Position numbers and translations under genes: made by a program. Shown here piece by piece: positions 24,610 to 36,802 of a DNA stretch of 64,000 bases (position 1 is its first letter; the number at the start of each line of letters is the position of its first letter). The notes under the pieces are model-generated. The model saw nothing but the letters and a program-made list of their open reading frames with translations, did not search any database and was not told where the DNA came from. Source of the stretch: Pseudoneurospora amorphoporcata (taxonomy: Eukaryota; Ascomycota; Sordariomycetes; Sordariales; Sordariaceae); NCBI GenBank assembly GCA_033297205.1, contig MU859127.1:1-64000 (forward strand), in the 5' to 3' direction.

Positions 24610-25135
24610 ATGAGTACCTTTGGAAGTCCTGGCCCCTTGCCAACAACAAAACCCACGCCGTAAGTCCACGAGCCGAGAATGCCATTTTCTGTGTTGAAGG
24701 CCTGTCCAACTAAGCAACACCACCTCAAGGCCCCAGAGAGGCAGCTTTCCATTAGATCACGACGGTAAGGACTCACCACTCCGTGCATGTATACACTGGT
24801 CTTAGCTCTCACTCATACTTTGCCCTCTAGGAGAATGCAAACACGTCATGACAACCTACCTTGCCTGCATCAAGAGGGTCAAAGGAGTCAACGAAGATGA
24901 GTGTCGCTCGCTGGCAAAGGCCTATCTCGCATGCCGCATGGAACAGTGGGTGGCAGCTCAATCTCCCTTGGACGTCTCTGTCTGGTCACGGCCCCGCGCT
25001 AACCATGTGATTATCAGCAACTTGATGGCCAAGGATGATTTCAAAAACTTAGGCTTCAAAGAAAAAGAACAGGCAAGCACGCCCAAGCCGACTGCTGAGG
25101 CTGGAAAGGGCGTGAAGGGAGAGTTGCAGTGGTGA
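24610..25135 (+). CDS. cox19: Cytochrome c oxidase assembly protein COX19
   Basis: Four exons (24610-24659, 24730-24764, 24831-24945, 25018-25135) encode 105 aa. The N terminus (MSTFGSPGPLP...) followed by RGSFPLDHDGEC and the later LMAKDDFKNLGF are hallmark COX19 strings. Twin CX9C motifs are present: C-KHVMTTYLA-C and C-RSLAKAYLA-C, which form disulfides in the intermembrane space of mitochondria. Family role: CHCH-domain protein imported through the MIA40 pathway, needed for copper delivery and cytochrome c oxidase assembly. The tail is Lys/Glu-rich. Oddity: the third intron (24946-25017) is 72 nt and contains no stop, so unspliced message stays in frame and would insert 24 residues; the splice gives the conserved CRMEHNLMAKDD junction and is preferred. 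Confidence 0.93.
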
Positions 25136-25875
25136 AGAGACTCGAGTTGCGACCAGCCTTGCTTGAAAAACATGAGAAAAAAAAAAAGACCACTTCTTTG
25201 GCCTTGCTTTCCCGGAACGGTATCCGACTTTGCCGACTGCCTCCTTCCATATTTCTCAAATCGTCTTCGAGTTGTCCAAGTTGCACCACGAACATCTGCT
25301 ACCCCTGCCATCAGCTAGCGCCAACCCTTTTTGCGGAGGCACTTAGCTTCTTGTCGATCTTCCCGAGCGGGGGACCATCACCGTTACGGCTCCGAGTTCA
25401 CCGTTTGATAAGTCCGCTACCGGGTCGGCCGCATCAATTCGTCCTACCCGAAGAGAACAACAGCACCATTACGACCTGGAGCTCGGAAGTACAGTAAATG
25501 TCTTCCAGAAATCTGGATTAAACATCCAGCAAACGTACAAGTCAAAACGGCCCTTCTCGCTTCTCCATTTTCCTGAAATGGCGTTTTGTTATTAACAAGG
25601 ATCTCGACTTCCATCTTCAAACAGGTCGCCGTTGTTTCAAATTCGATGCCTATTGTAGTCAAGAGCGAACCTCGGCTGCTCTACAATCACACTTGTGACA
25701 TCTTTACCAGACCACGCCCTTACACCACGGCAATCTTCCCTTATAGTTGCCTACTAATTTGCATGTACTACAATAATCTATTGTGCCTGCGTCTTGTGAA
25801 TCTCTGCGACTTACAGATATTCCAGAATCTCATGTACCACAGCGGCCAGTGGTGATCAACCAAATCAACAGGAAG
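25136..25875. other. Intergenic, upstream of ligase fusion gene
   Basis: Between cox19 and the next plus-strand gene. No further gene seen. In-frame codons continue upstream of the chosen ATG at 25876 to about 25783, without an obvious better start. Confidence 0.45.
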
Positions 25876-28491
25876 ATGTATCAACACGCTAGGCATTGCT
25901 TACCCGTACATAGCCTTCAAAGCCGAAGGGCTTGTAGGTTACAAACGCTATCCAGCAGTCGATGTTCCTTCACCACCTGCCAACCACTGCATGGCTCATA
26001 CGCAGACACTCTGCCGTCCCTTCGAATCAACAGCAACACCCGAGTGATCTTTCAGGGCTTTACAGGAAAACAGGTTTGACCACACTGCCGTCCCTTCATG
26101 AACATCTCATATGTGCATCGAAGCTAACGTGGATCGGAGCTTCCAGGCCACAGCAAATGCTAAGGATTCTTTAGCATGGGGGACCAAGATAGTCGGTGGT
26201 GTGACCCCGGGCCGCACCGGAGAACATCTCGGCCTTCCCGTGCTACCCTCCGTACGCCAGGTTAGAACCCTCACCGGCAACCAGCTATCTACCTGGTGGC
26301 CAGGCCTCTCATCCCATTTTGAAGCTCAGAAAAGGCTAACACTGACTTACAGGCTATGGAGCAACTTAAGCCGGACGCAACCGCAATCTATGTTGCCGCT
26401 CATCAGGCCCCCGGGGCTATCGAAGAGGCCATTGAAGCTGAAGTGCCCCTTATAGTAGCTGTCGCTGAGCATATTCCAGTTCACGACATGCTCAGGGTAA
26501 GCTCCTTGCACAAGAGGACTAATAGTACTTCGCCATCATGTGCTGACACTCGGATATATAGATCCATTCCATACTCAAGACTCAGTCCAAGTCCAGACTT
26601 GTCGGTCCTAACTCTCCCGGCATCATCTCGGCTGTAGGGAAATGTCGTATAGGTACGCAAGAAGTCTTGAGGGTCCAGACACAGCATATTGCGGATGGGA
26701 TATGTGCCACTGGTAAAAGGGAGACTAACATGTCAATCTCTTCCTTGATAGGGTTCCAACCATTGCCTTGCTTTTCGTCTGGGCGGGTGGGCATTGTAGC
26801 CAAATCAGGCACCTTGAGTTACGAAAGTAAGCAATACTCTCCGTTTGCCAATGGAGTCATCACTTACACAAGGTTGCTCGTCTTAAACTAACCACTGCTC
26901 GCCTTATAGCTGTGGCATCAACAACCAGGGCGGGATTGGGTCAAAGCCTATGCATAGGCGTAGGCGGCGACATGGCACCTGGCACAGACCTGATAGAAGC
27001 GTTGAGTGTCCTTGAGAAAGATCCAGACACCGAAGCCATCGCCTTGATTGGCGAAATCGGCGGAATGGGAGAGCTTGAGGCTGCAGCTTGGATCAAAGAG
27101 TACTACTCTCGCAGTGAATCCCCGAAGTAAGCCAGCTTCAACCTACTAAACCATTACCCCTCCGTACTCGGTATGTCTACGGGAAAGCTGATATGTTACA
27201 TAACAGGCCAATTGTTGGTCTTATAGCCGGCGCAAATGAGGCACCGGGCCGCATCATGGGACACGCCGGTGCCTTTACGTTCCTTGGGGAACCTACTGCA
27301 AAGGCAAAGATCACAGCACTCGAGGAAGCTGGCGTGGCCCTGGTTAATCACCCTGCCAAGATAGGCGATATCCTCAAGACAAAGCTGCAAGGCACGGCTG
27401 TGTTCGGCACAACGAGCGGATCCAATCCTTTCGCGAGCGGCACCCAAAGGCGTCAGCTTCACTCCATGAGAGGGCTTGAACGGCGTCCCCTCGTAGCCGG
27501 CCCATTCGTCCACAAAAAGCCCCAGCATCAACAGCGACGGAGCATCTATCTCGAGGCGAACCAGTGCTTTGATGAGCTCCGCGCCCGCGGCGGGATCAAC
27601 TGCGGCCCCTATTCCGGCCACGACATCCGTCGTCTTCTAGCCGTCGGCATCGATCGCTCAGCACGGTCTCCTGCTATCCTGGTTGCCCCTTCCATCGAAG
27701 ACTGGATGGAAGAGGCCCAGCGCACCACGGCACCAGTTAAGAGCTTTCCGTTCGATTACCGCCGGGGACCCGACGACCTGGCCATCGAACGAATCGCGAG
27801 CCACCTCCAGCTGAGCAACAAGGGCGACAGCGCGGTCGACTCGCTTCGCCGGCTCATCAAGTCCCTGACGACGCTCTTTTACGAGAGGGAGGGACTCCTC
27901 CTGACTACGCACATTGTCGAGCGACTGGGAGAGATCAAAGTCGTGCACGCCCGCTTCGCCTTCGACCAGGCCACCTTCCGCAACGGCACGCCCTCAGACA
28001 AGATCAAGGCCATGCATGTCCGCGCGACCGACGAGCCGGCCGAGATCGAGGCGGAACGAAGTGGCATTGTGTACGTCAAGCTGCCCGGGGCTGACGCGAC
28101 CATCGGAACGCTGGTGAACGGAGCCGGACTGGCCATGAACACGGTCGACGCTCTGGCGGACGCGGGCGGCAAGGCGGCCAATTTTCTGGACACGGGCGGC
28201 AAGGCGACGAGCGAGACGGTGAAAGAGAGCTTCAGGCTCATTCTACAGGATCCGAGGGTGAAAGTGGTATTTGTGAATATATTTGGAGGATTGACGCTAG
28301 GTGATATGATTGCCCGCGGCATCATCATGGCCTTTAAGGAGCTGTCGCTTACGGTTCCGGTTGTGGTGAGGATCAGGGGTACGAATGAGGAGGAAGGACA
28401 GAAGATCATTGCGGAGAGTGGGCTGCCGCTTTATGCGTTTGATGACTTTGAGGAGGCGGCGGCTAAGGCGATTGAGTTATCTCGTAAGTAG
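25876..28491 (+). CDS. Fused alpha-beta succinyl-CoA-ligase-like protein
   Basis: Seven exons (25876-26073, 26147-26260, 26353-26496, 26562-26652, 26752-26826, 26910-27126, 27207-28491) encode 707 aa. The first 50 residues are rich in Arg, Ser and Leu and lack acidic residues until late, like a mitochondrial presequence. Residues about 50-345 match the succinyl-CoA ligase alpha subunit: RVIFQGFTGKQ (CoA-binding fold), GGVTPG, VGPNSPGII, KSGTLSYE, and the phosphohistidine motif GHAGA with His299. After a linker of about 45 residues, residues 390-707 resemble the beta subunit, with a short, diverged ATP-grasp part and a well-conserved C-terminal ligase domain (VNGAGLAMNT, NFLDTGGKAT, VNIFGG, VPVVVRIRGTNEEEG). 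The family forms acyl-CoA or NTP reversibly via phosphohistidine. Separate subunits are the rule for the TCA-cycle enzyme, so this is probably a paralogue with its own acid substrate; that is inference. Confidence 0.85.
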
Positions 28492-28719
28492 ATGGATAGT
28501 TTTGCAGATGAGGTGTTCGGACACTGCTAGGTTGCGGTATGAGTCAATAGATGTAAATGTCAATAGTGCAAACGCTCAGAAAGATCTCGATTAAGATTTA
28601 AATTTCGATGACTATGTATCTCATGATCAGCATCATAAATGACATGAAGGATGTTGTTGTATCCAAGGCGGGTATATATACATGATTATCCCTCGTGGCC
28701 GACCGTATATGAAGTAAGG

Positions 28720-30844
28720 TCATAGACGCTTCATAACGAGCATGTTCGTTAGATATGAGACAACGATGTTTTGTTTTCCCCTGATAGAAGCCGATTCGCG
28801 CTTCCTTTCTTCGCTGGGATGAATGGCAGCGGCGTTGTGAATGGCTGCTTCTTGCTCCTTTTCGTCCAAGCCGAGAGACTCCATCTGACGGAGTTTCCAG
28901 CTTCTTAGGAGCCACACTGTAGGAAGATATGGTTAGAAGATACTCAAGAATCTGACGAGGTAAGGGTGGGTCGAAAGGTATACTTGCTGGACAAGAAGGA
29001 CACAAAGAACATGAAGCCTGTGAATATCTGCACATTCAAATAGACGCCAGCTCCGATCATCTCACGCTTGAGACTCAAGCCGATCACTTCAGCACTGTAT
29101 TGTGAGATCGGTTAGCAACATATTTTCTTACTTCACGAAAACCATAGATGGTAGACACTCACAATGTCGCAGGGAAAACCAGGATAATCCAGTAAACAGA
29201 AAGAGCTGTAGACCACAATGTTAGCCTTTGACGTTGAGAGGAAGACTAGCCGTATGATTGGTGTCACTTACCTGCGGGCAACAACTGCAAACCAACAACC
29301 TCTGCTGCTACAGGTCCCACACACGGCCAGAGGATGCCGGCTACCGCGCCAAAGAGCGCGTAGATGATGAGTCCAGCGAAGTATTTGCCGGCGAAGATCC
29401 ACAGAAAGAAGGCAGCTACACTGGCGATAAGAGTCCCGATTCCGGCGACGTTCATCCTTCCAAGCCTGTCACTGAGGAGGCCGATGGCAGGTCTACCAAG
29501 CGCTTGGGATACTATGACGAAAAAAGGCGAGATGGGATGGTTAGCGTGGATGAAGAAGACTGAAGAAAAAAGACACTATTTTGTCATACTTTCAGACCAA
29601 GGAAAATGGGTGACAACTTACAGTTGAACATAGCCGACGCCAACGATGCTTGATCGCTAGTGAAGCCAGCTTGTATAGCATAGTCCGCAATGGAGAAGAC
29701 GACGATGAGATAGCCGATGATACCAAAGAATCCCCAGCCGACGAAGAGCAAGTACTCAGGCTGGAAGAAGAGGTCCTTGTGGAAGGCTATGTGCTTGGCT
29801 CCCACGGCTTTGTTGCGATCCTTCATGATCAGACACACGCAGCCGTTCACGACGAAGCAGATGATGGCCAGGATGCGGAATGCCCACTCCAACCCGAGAT
29901 TCGAGATCATGGCATTTGCTCCCAAGGCGTAGGTGAGACCACCGAATCCGGAACCGCCTGTTGCCAGGGCGTTGGCGAAAGAGCGCCGCTTGTTGAACCA
30001 TTGGGGGACAACGCCGACGGTGGCTGTGAAGCAGAAACCTAGACCAATGCCGAAGCAGACGCCTTGGCTCAGAAGAAGTTGCCAGGCATGGGTACAGAAG
30101 GAGGCGCCGATGAATGAGCCGCTGTAGGTTCCAACCAAGATATGGTTAGCGAAAGGTTCGATTTTGGTGGAAGAGAGGGCAAATGCACTGACGCTTCGAA
30201 GACAACACCGATGAAGAGTGTGATCCTAGTCCCTAGAATCTTGATACTATGAGTGGCAAGGGGCGATACGAGAAGAGCTGCATGATTGAACCAAGTGGAG
30301 TGTTAGCAGGAACTGTATTTTCGATGAGAAAATAACCTTTGGTAAGAGAAGCGCACATGTCGACACGGAGAGACCACCAATGAAGGCAAAGAACAGAGGT
30401 GACGCTCCGATAATTGTGCCTGATCGCAAGTAGTAGGCTAGGAAGATGGCATATGACTATATGTGTATCACTGAGTCAGCGGTAATCCTTCACTTTCTTG
30501 TTCAAGGAAATACATGGGAAGGAAGTCTCACCGAATTGACTCCCCACGTATGCATATTCACAAGCCATACACCGAAGACCACCACCCTGTTTGCGATAAA
30601 CGTTAGTAAATGATATATGTAGAAATAATAGTACAGGAGAGACTAACCAGCCATATCCTCCTTCTTTGAACTCGACTTCTTGGACAGCATCACTGTCTTC
30701 CGCCGGGCTTTCATCCGAAAGTGACTTGGAGTCGGGTCCAACTGCGGCCCTGGCATCGGTCCTGGGAACTTGATCAGATGGCGGAAAATTCGCGTCCTGA
30801 CGAGACGACGCCGGAACCGTCGAAGAGTTGGCGCCCAAAGTCAT
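28720..30844 (-). CDS. MFS transporter, monocarboxylate (MCT/MCH) type
   Basis: Nine exons (30844-30648, 30586-30532, 30456-30357, 30277-30193, 30121-29622, 29511-29272, 29205-29163, 29094-28984, then 28916 or 28903 to 28720). An acidic, disordered N terminus of about 62 residues ends in EGGYGWVVVFGVWLVN, the typical MCT entry into helix 1. About 12 hydrophobic segments follow, with GLSVSTSLLVSPLA, FEAGSFIGASF, PQWFNKRRSFANALATGGSGFGG and the loop GRPAIGLLSDRLGR. The family exports or imports monocarboxylates such as lactate or pyruvate, or related acids, with protons; the substrate here is unknown. Oddity at the last junction: the best acceptor (tacag, exon from 28916) joins in the wrong frame for the expected C terminus WLLRSWKLRQME, which lies in another frame; a later ag (exon from 28903) restores the frame but loses WLLR. 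A one-base insertion or error near 28984 would explain it. Confidence 0.85.
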
Positions 30845-33670
30845 TCCGGCCTCCTTTGACTATGCCCACAAAGTGTATGTCGTCGGCACGGAAGGTAGTT
30901 GAGTTTTTAGAAAAGGGGGGGAAAAATTATAGAGAGGCAGGCAGGTGGAGCCTAGGATGAAACAGAGATTAATGGAACAAAAGGGCAGGAGCAAAAGACT
31001 TGATATCACAACATCGAGAAACCGAGCATGACACAGCCTGGTAGACCGGACAAGTTTTGATGTGTTGGTTGTTGGTCTAACAACAACAGCAACAAAACAA
31101 AGTCTGGATTCCAAGAAGGAGAACAACGATGGTTAGGGACCTATCTAAAAGAAGACAGCGACCCAGCAAGCATGCCACTGAAAAAGCCAGAAGGTACGGT
31201 GAAGATGAGAGAGCAACGGAGCTGACGATTAGGTCTAGTACTGCCCATCCCGCTCGGGGAATCGGTTTCCGGGAAGAGAAAGCTTTTAAAGTGAGTGGAA
31301 GCACGCTCTTCACACTAGCGGGTCCCCGCTTTCAGATCGGGTTGGAGCCTCTGGAAGAGCGGAATCGGTGGCCACCCCTACGGATATAATCCTCATTGTA
31401 GCAGGTGCTAGACATGATACACTTGCCAATGGTCCGGAATGCACTCACTTTTCTCTTTTCTTTGTGCCTGTTGGTAGATGATGTCCGTTTTCCGTCCGTT
31501 CGAGATCTGCAAACACCGGGTCAAGCCGAACCGGGAAGGACATCCCGAAAGCTCTCTCTCCAGCTTTTTTGTTTGCTCCGGATCTCGTGCGGATCTCGGA
31601 AATGGGTGAAAGTGCCCTGGTCCCTTTTGTCACTAGACAGGTCCAAGATGCTGACCATGACCCTGGAGGTGAGCCAGGATGGAGAGTCGCCCACTGACCC
31701 CTAGCTTGAGTCCCTTGTCTGATATGGCCAAACTAACGATCCTGCGGCATCCTCCTTCCTGGACTGTGAAGAGAGGCAATGGAAGGATGCAAGAAGCGTA
31801 TATATGTATGCCAGCTGCAGTATTGTACGTTCTCTTTCACTTGGCTTTCCATTTATGGGGGCTTATTCCCGGTTCACAGCCCGGCCTCTTGGGTCTGACA
31901 CCCAACATTGACAAGGCGGCACGCGGGGAGAACAAGGGGCGGCACACCCGTTGTCACTGCTAGTGTAGGGGCGGAAGGGGGCAAACAGAGAGCTAGTCAA
32001 CTGCTGTGGTGATGACGATAGCCATATCCGCCAAGCATCGGCCATTTTTTCCTTCCAGAAGGCGGGGTTTGCAGTGTGCGGCTCTCGTGGGAATGCACAG
32101 TATGGTGTATATTCTAGTGTTCAGCAGCATGCTGCTTGTGCTCCTACCGGCACTTGCATTGAGGGCGGGATTGGGCGTTGTGGTGCATCGCGTTGAGAGG
32201 GCGTTGGAGTTGTGAATGAGGGTGTGGTGCTGACAGATGCAGAGGACTTGCACTATATGGAGGTGGAAAAACTGAAAGACTTGATTGGTAATTGAGAACT
32301 TTGGGCCTCGAGATCATGCGGGGAGAAAGAGTGAAAGGGAAAAAGATGACGAGGGCATGAGATGAACAATGGGGGATGATGTCTTTCAATGCCTTGTTGG
32401 TATCTCGAAAGTCGTCGTATTTAGCGAGCGAGAACTGCATCCCAATACCGCAGCGGTACGTACCTCTCTCCACCCAGGTATGTTACGGAAGATTACGATA
32501 CGGCGTATCATCGCGTTCCTCGTATGTTTGACCGCCGTATAGGCTCTTGGAATACCACGAGGTCTTCACATGACTGAAAAGTTAAGCGTTACTGTGTGAA
32601 CACCCTGCAAACCCCATTCTGTGAATTCGAGCGGAATGCAACGTCCTTGCGACATTTCAGCTTACTGGAAGCTCCAAATTCACATCAGATTCACACCGCG
32701 CCCAAGCACACTTCACTCCGTCTCCTCCAGACACCACCTTTGGTACGGGGTAAGTAACAGGGTACTAGGTATATCCAGCATGAGCACAGTACGTGTCAGC
32801 CTTTTGACGGTTAGGCGGCCAGAATTCATGCCTACCTGTAGGGTAGCGTCCAGTGTCTGTCCCCGTGTTGTCAGAGCGGTGCAGCCCGATGGATGCTCGA
32901 GCTTGGAGCCTCCAAAAGTCCCAACCAAGCAACAGCTGCAGGCCGGGGGGCACTTTGTTTCCATTCAGCTACGCGGTCCGCGCCCGTCCAATCGCACGGC
33001 AGCGAACCGCTTGGAACGGATACCGTTTGACCGTGACCACGTCCATCCAGCTCATTACTTGTACCTATTCACGGTCCTCCTCCTCCTCCCTGTGATTGAC
33101 CTTCCTTATACCCTCCTACATGTCCGGACACATTACATTAGAGTGTATTCCTTTTGTTCTTTTAGTTCTAGCATCCTCCAGTCAGCCCATCATTTGGGCC
33201 TTTCCTTCATTGTCAACATCGTCTCCTCACGAAAACAGGTTTGAGGTCTGCGAATCTCCGTCTTCCATTTGTTTCTTTGCATCGCGACGGGGCGGGTAGG
33301 TACACAAAACGAAAAACAACAACAGGAACAGCACCACACATCACAACAGATACAGAAACGTCGTCTTATTTTAACAGTGATTTCGGTACTTCTACATACA
33401 CCTACCCATAGCAGCAGAGACCAATTCCGCCTAGTTCTAGAGTGCTCGACTCCTTTTTAAACGACTTGTTCGGCGCTCCACCTTAGCCAGCCAGGGACCT
33501 CCCAAGGCTCACTCCGCTTCTGACAGCCTTCGACCAACAACCCTTTCCTTCACCGTCTCTATTTCCCCACTCCTGGCCATCATTGAAGATCGACGTCCCG
33601 CCATTTCAATAAATAGGAAGAGATAGGGCAGCAAAGCACCCTCCGTGAAGGGGGTCACCTCTCGCCCGCC
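30845..33670. other. Divergent intergenic region, 2.8 kb
   Basis: Between the MFS gene (-) and the LIM gene (+). It holds both promoters and probably a long 5' UTR for the LIM gene, with many CA/CT-rich stretches before 33671. A 207-codon frame at 32621-33244 and others have no recognisable domain or consistent composition and are not called as genes. Confidence 0.5.
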
Positions 33671-36600
33671 ATGTTTGCCCAGAGTAACTCGAACGAGCGT
33701 GCCTCGCCCAAAAAGGGCTCTCCGCCATCGCCTTCTTACATGAGCAGCGAGCAGTTTGGTACGCCGTTCTTCCCGACTATCTCCTAGGTGCTAGGTGGGG
33801 GAAGGGGGGGGGGGGGGGGGGGGGGGGGGTTGTTTTTTTTTTTTTTTGGGGTTGTTCCAAACACACGCGGCCCCCCGCCCCCCCCCCCCCCCCGCCCCGC
33901 GCCCCCCCGGCCCCCCCCGCCCCCGGCCCCCCCCCCCCCCCCCCCCCGGCGGGTGTGGACGTGTTTTGATGGCCTGTCTCGCACTAACACAAACCACCAT
34001 CCAGCCGCATATCTCAAAGATCTACGCTCCAGTCGACTCAATAGGCCTGGTGGTGCACGTCCACTGCCCGCATCGAAGCGCGATACTGCCTCTACTACTG
34101 CTGTCAGTCCCTCGCCTAGCAGCCGGCCATCTTTCACAACCGGCCCTCGCCTCTCCGAGACTGCCTCCTCTCCCGTTCAGAATGGCACTTCAGAAGCGAA
34201 CAATGCGTCCAGCCCAACTCGCGAGCTGTCCCCTGGCCGCAACTCCATGACCGCCAGCGTTGGGTCCAAGTTCTCGAACGTGACCCGAGGTAGGGATTAC
34301 TACCCAGACGGTCCAACCCGGCCCTTGAAGCCGTCAGAGGTGGTACCTTCGGCTACTTATATCGAACGCGGCCAGAGATGGATGGAAAAGGAGGAAGCCG
34401 TTTCTTTGCGCAAGGCTATGGAGGATATGGACCTAAAGGGACACAGCAAGAGCGCCAGCGGTGGCCCATTGGCCAGGCCGGATGTCAGCGCCGGCTCCGG
34501 CTCCGGGAGCGATGAAGCTCCAGAACAAACCGAAGAGGAAAGGCGTCTCTACGAAGCCGCACTGGCAGAGGCAGCTGAGCTGGTATGGCAACACGAAAAC
34601 CCCGGGAAAGAAAGACCGCCCGAGCCAGGCACCCCGTATCGGTATAAGCCTCACTTGCGCAAAGACAGCTACGCCCATGCCCGCACAGCCAGCGTCAAAT
34701 ACGGCAGTGACGTGGCTCCCACTGGTCTAGCCAGAGGTACTAGCATGTACTCAATGTCGGCAAGTTCTTCGGATGGGGAGGAAGGACAAGGATCAGGTCG
34801 AAGCCCAGTATCTCCGGCTTCAGCTCGCCCGCTGCCTTCTAGGCTGCCCGAGACACCCAGGGCGAGCCACGAGCGTATGCGAGACGGCTCCCCGGAATCG
34901 GGTAACTCCAAGTCGTACAGCACCTTTTCAGGTAATAGTGGTTACGCACGGAGTGGTTTGAAGAAGAACATATTTGGTGAGCCCCAGAAGCCGTTCCCAG
35001 GTGAAAAGATTTCGGAGGAATCAGAAGCGCGGTTATCATCTTCTTCTAGCCTGGATAACTTTGCACAAACCAGGACTCATGAGCAGCTGGGAGCGAAGCC
35101 CAAGAACCCCTTGAACCGTGTACAGTTCGCTCCTGAAACGTCCCCGGCAGCGGATGGTCTTGCATCGTCCCCTCCCAAAGACGGATCTAGGTACGAAAAG
35201 TACGAGATTCACCGCAACCCTGTCACCCAATCCCGCAATCCTCAGTACACTACCAACGTACGCCCCGCTCTGCCCTGGGAGAGAAAGAAGCCGCCGGTGC
35301 AGGAAGAGGTTCCTCGAAAGCACGGCATGGAGATTCGCAGCGATGAGATACGGCAAGCCACAAGCATGAAGCTGAAAGACCGCAGCGTCAAGCTACCCAC
35401 GCCGTCTGCCGTCAGTGACAATCCTGGTCGACCCATCGTAAGCTTTGACAGAACATGGAAAGCTCCTGATGAGGCTGCTGATGATACGCCAGAAGGACCG
35501 TCGAGATTCGGCAAGAGTGACGACCGCTCGACGCCGCTCGTCCCTGGACGTTTCCGCACCCAGCAGTCGCAGCAACCCCAAGAAGAGCCGCAGCAACCGC
35601 AACACCAACACTCACAGTCGCAGCAGCAGCGCGCACTCCCACAGCAACCCCAACGACAACCACCACCACCACAACAACAACAACAACGACGACAACAGCC
35701 GGGCTCGACGCCGAACGTCCCTGTTATCTCTGTTTCGAATGGTTTTTCAACCCCACCGTCGTCATCGTCGCCAACAAGACGCCCACTCCCAGTCCCAGCC
35801 CCACCCAGTATTCAAATAAATGCACCCTCATCTTCTTCATCTTCTATCCCCTCGATATCTATTCCCTCGATCGCTGTTTCGGAACCGGCTAAATCGTCAT
35901 CATCTAACATTCCTCAGATTGTCCTCCCAGGCGGATCTGTCGATGATGGACCTAGCATTCCCATGATTGTCACGCCAGACGACAAGCCCAGCACTGCCAA
36001 CAGCAGCAGCTCTCGACGCCCGCTTCCCACCCCGGGATCCGGAGGTCGACACATGCCAGCTCGGCCGCGCAGTCACTGGTCACCGGCCCCGAAACCAGCA
36101 GGCAGTCGCGCCACGGCTCGCTGCCACGAGTGCGGCAACTTTATCGAAGGCCGCTTCGTCTCGTTGGCGGGGATGACGGAGCGCTTCCATCCGCAGTGCT
36201 TCGCGTGCTACTCATGCGGCACGTCGCTCGAGGCGCTCGAGATTTCCCCGGAGCCAGATGAGCACCGGGCGGCGCGTCTCGAGCGCATCGCCCGACGGGC
36301 CGCGGGCGAGCACCTCCCCGAGACGCTGGGCCAGACCATGGCCGAGGACGGGGACGCGCGCCTCCGGTTCTACTGCCACCTGGACTGGCACGAGCTGTTC
36401 GCGCCGCGGTGCAAGCACTGCACGACGCCCATCATGGGCGAGCATGTGGTGGCGCTGGGCCACCACTGGCATTTCGGCCACTTCTTCTGCGCCGAGTGCG
36501 GCGACCCGTTTGAGCGCGGCATGACGCATATCGAAAAGGACGGCTATGCGTGGTGCGTGTCGTGCCAGACGAAGCGCACCGAGCGCAGGGCGCCCAAGTG

Positions 36601-36802
36601 CAAAAAGTGTCGCAAGGCGGTCATCGGTCAGTACATCAGGGCGCTCGGCGGCGAGTGGCACGATGAGTGTTTCCGCTGTGCCGACTGCGGAGGCGGGTTC
36701 GACGATGGGCAGATCTTTCCCAGGGAAGGGAGGGCCGGCTCGGTGCCGGGTGAGATGGTTGTGCTTTGTACTGGGTGCATGGAGAGGGAGTTGAAGGCAT
36801 AG
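33671..36802 (+). CDS. LIM-domain protein, paxillin-like (three LIM domains)
   Basis: Two exons (33671-33758, 34005-36802) encode 961 aa. The N terminus MFAQSNSNERASPKK joins through a 246-nt intron (gtacgc donor, gcactaacac branch region, ccag end) to AAYLKDLRSSR. Residues 30 to 730 are Ser/Pro-rich and disordered, with a Gln/Pro run near 590-630. Three LIM zinc-binding domains lie at about 734-957: CHECGNFIEGRF...HPQCFACYSC, CKHCTTPIMGEH...HFFCAEC, and CKKCRKAVIGQY...DECFRCADC. Fungal proteins of this layout include paxillin-like Pxl1, which acts in polarised growth, Rho signalling and septation; that role is inferred by analogy. The first LIM domain carries an insert of about 30 Arg/Glu/Ala-rich residues after its first zinc module. 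The open frame extends back into the intron as poly-Gly and poly-Pro, which is not coding. Confidence 0.87.
33804..33957. repeat. G-, T- and C-homopolymer cluster inside LIM gene intron
   Basis: A run of 26 G (33804-33829) is followed within a few bases by 15 T (33833-33847), then by about 85 bases that are almost all C, in blocks broken by single G pairs. It lies wholly in the intron 33759-34004. The G and C blocks could pair as a hairpin or the G run form quadruplexes. The exact length may be a sequencing or assembly artefact. Confidence 0.85.

Noticed and set aside
32621..33244. 207-codon plus-strand frame upstream of the LIM gene
   Set aside because: No domain, mixed composition, and it lies in what looks like promoter and 5' UTR.
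33788..34004. Open frame extending the LIM protein upstream as poly-Gly and poly-Pro
   Set aside because: It reads homopolymers inside an intron with good splice sites; exon 1 at 33671-33758 gives a normal N terminus.
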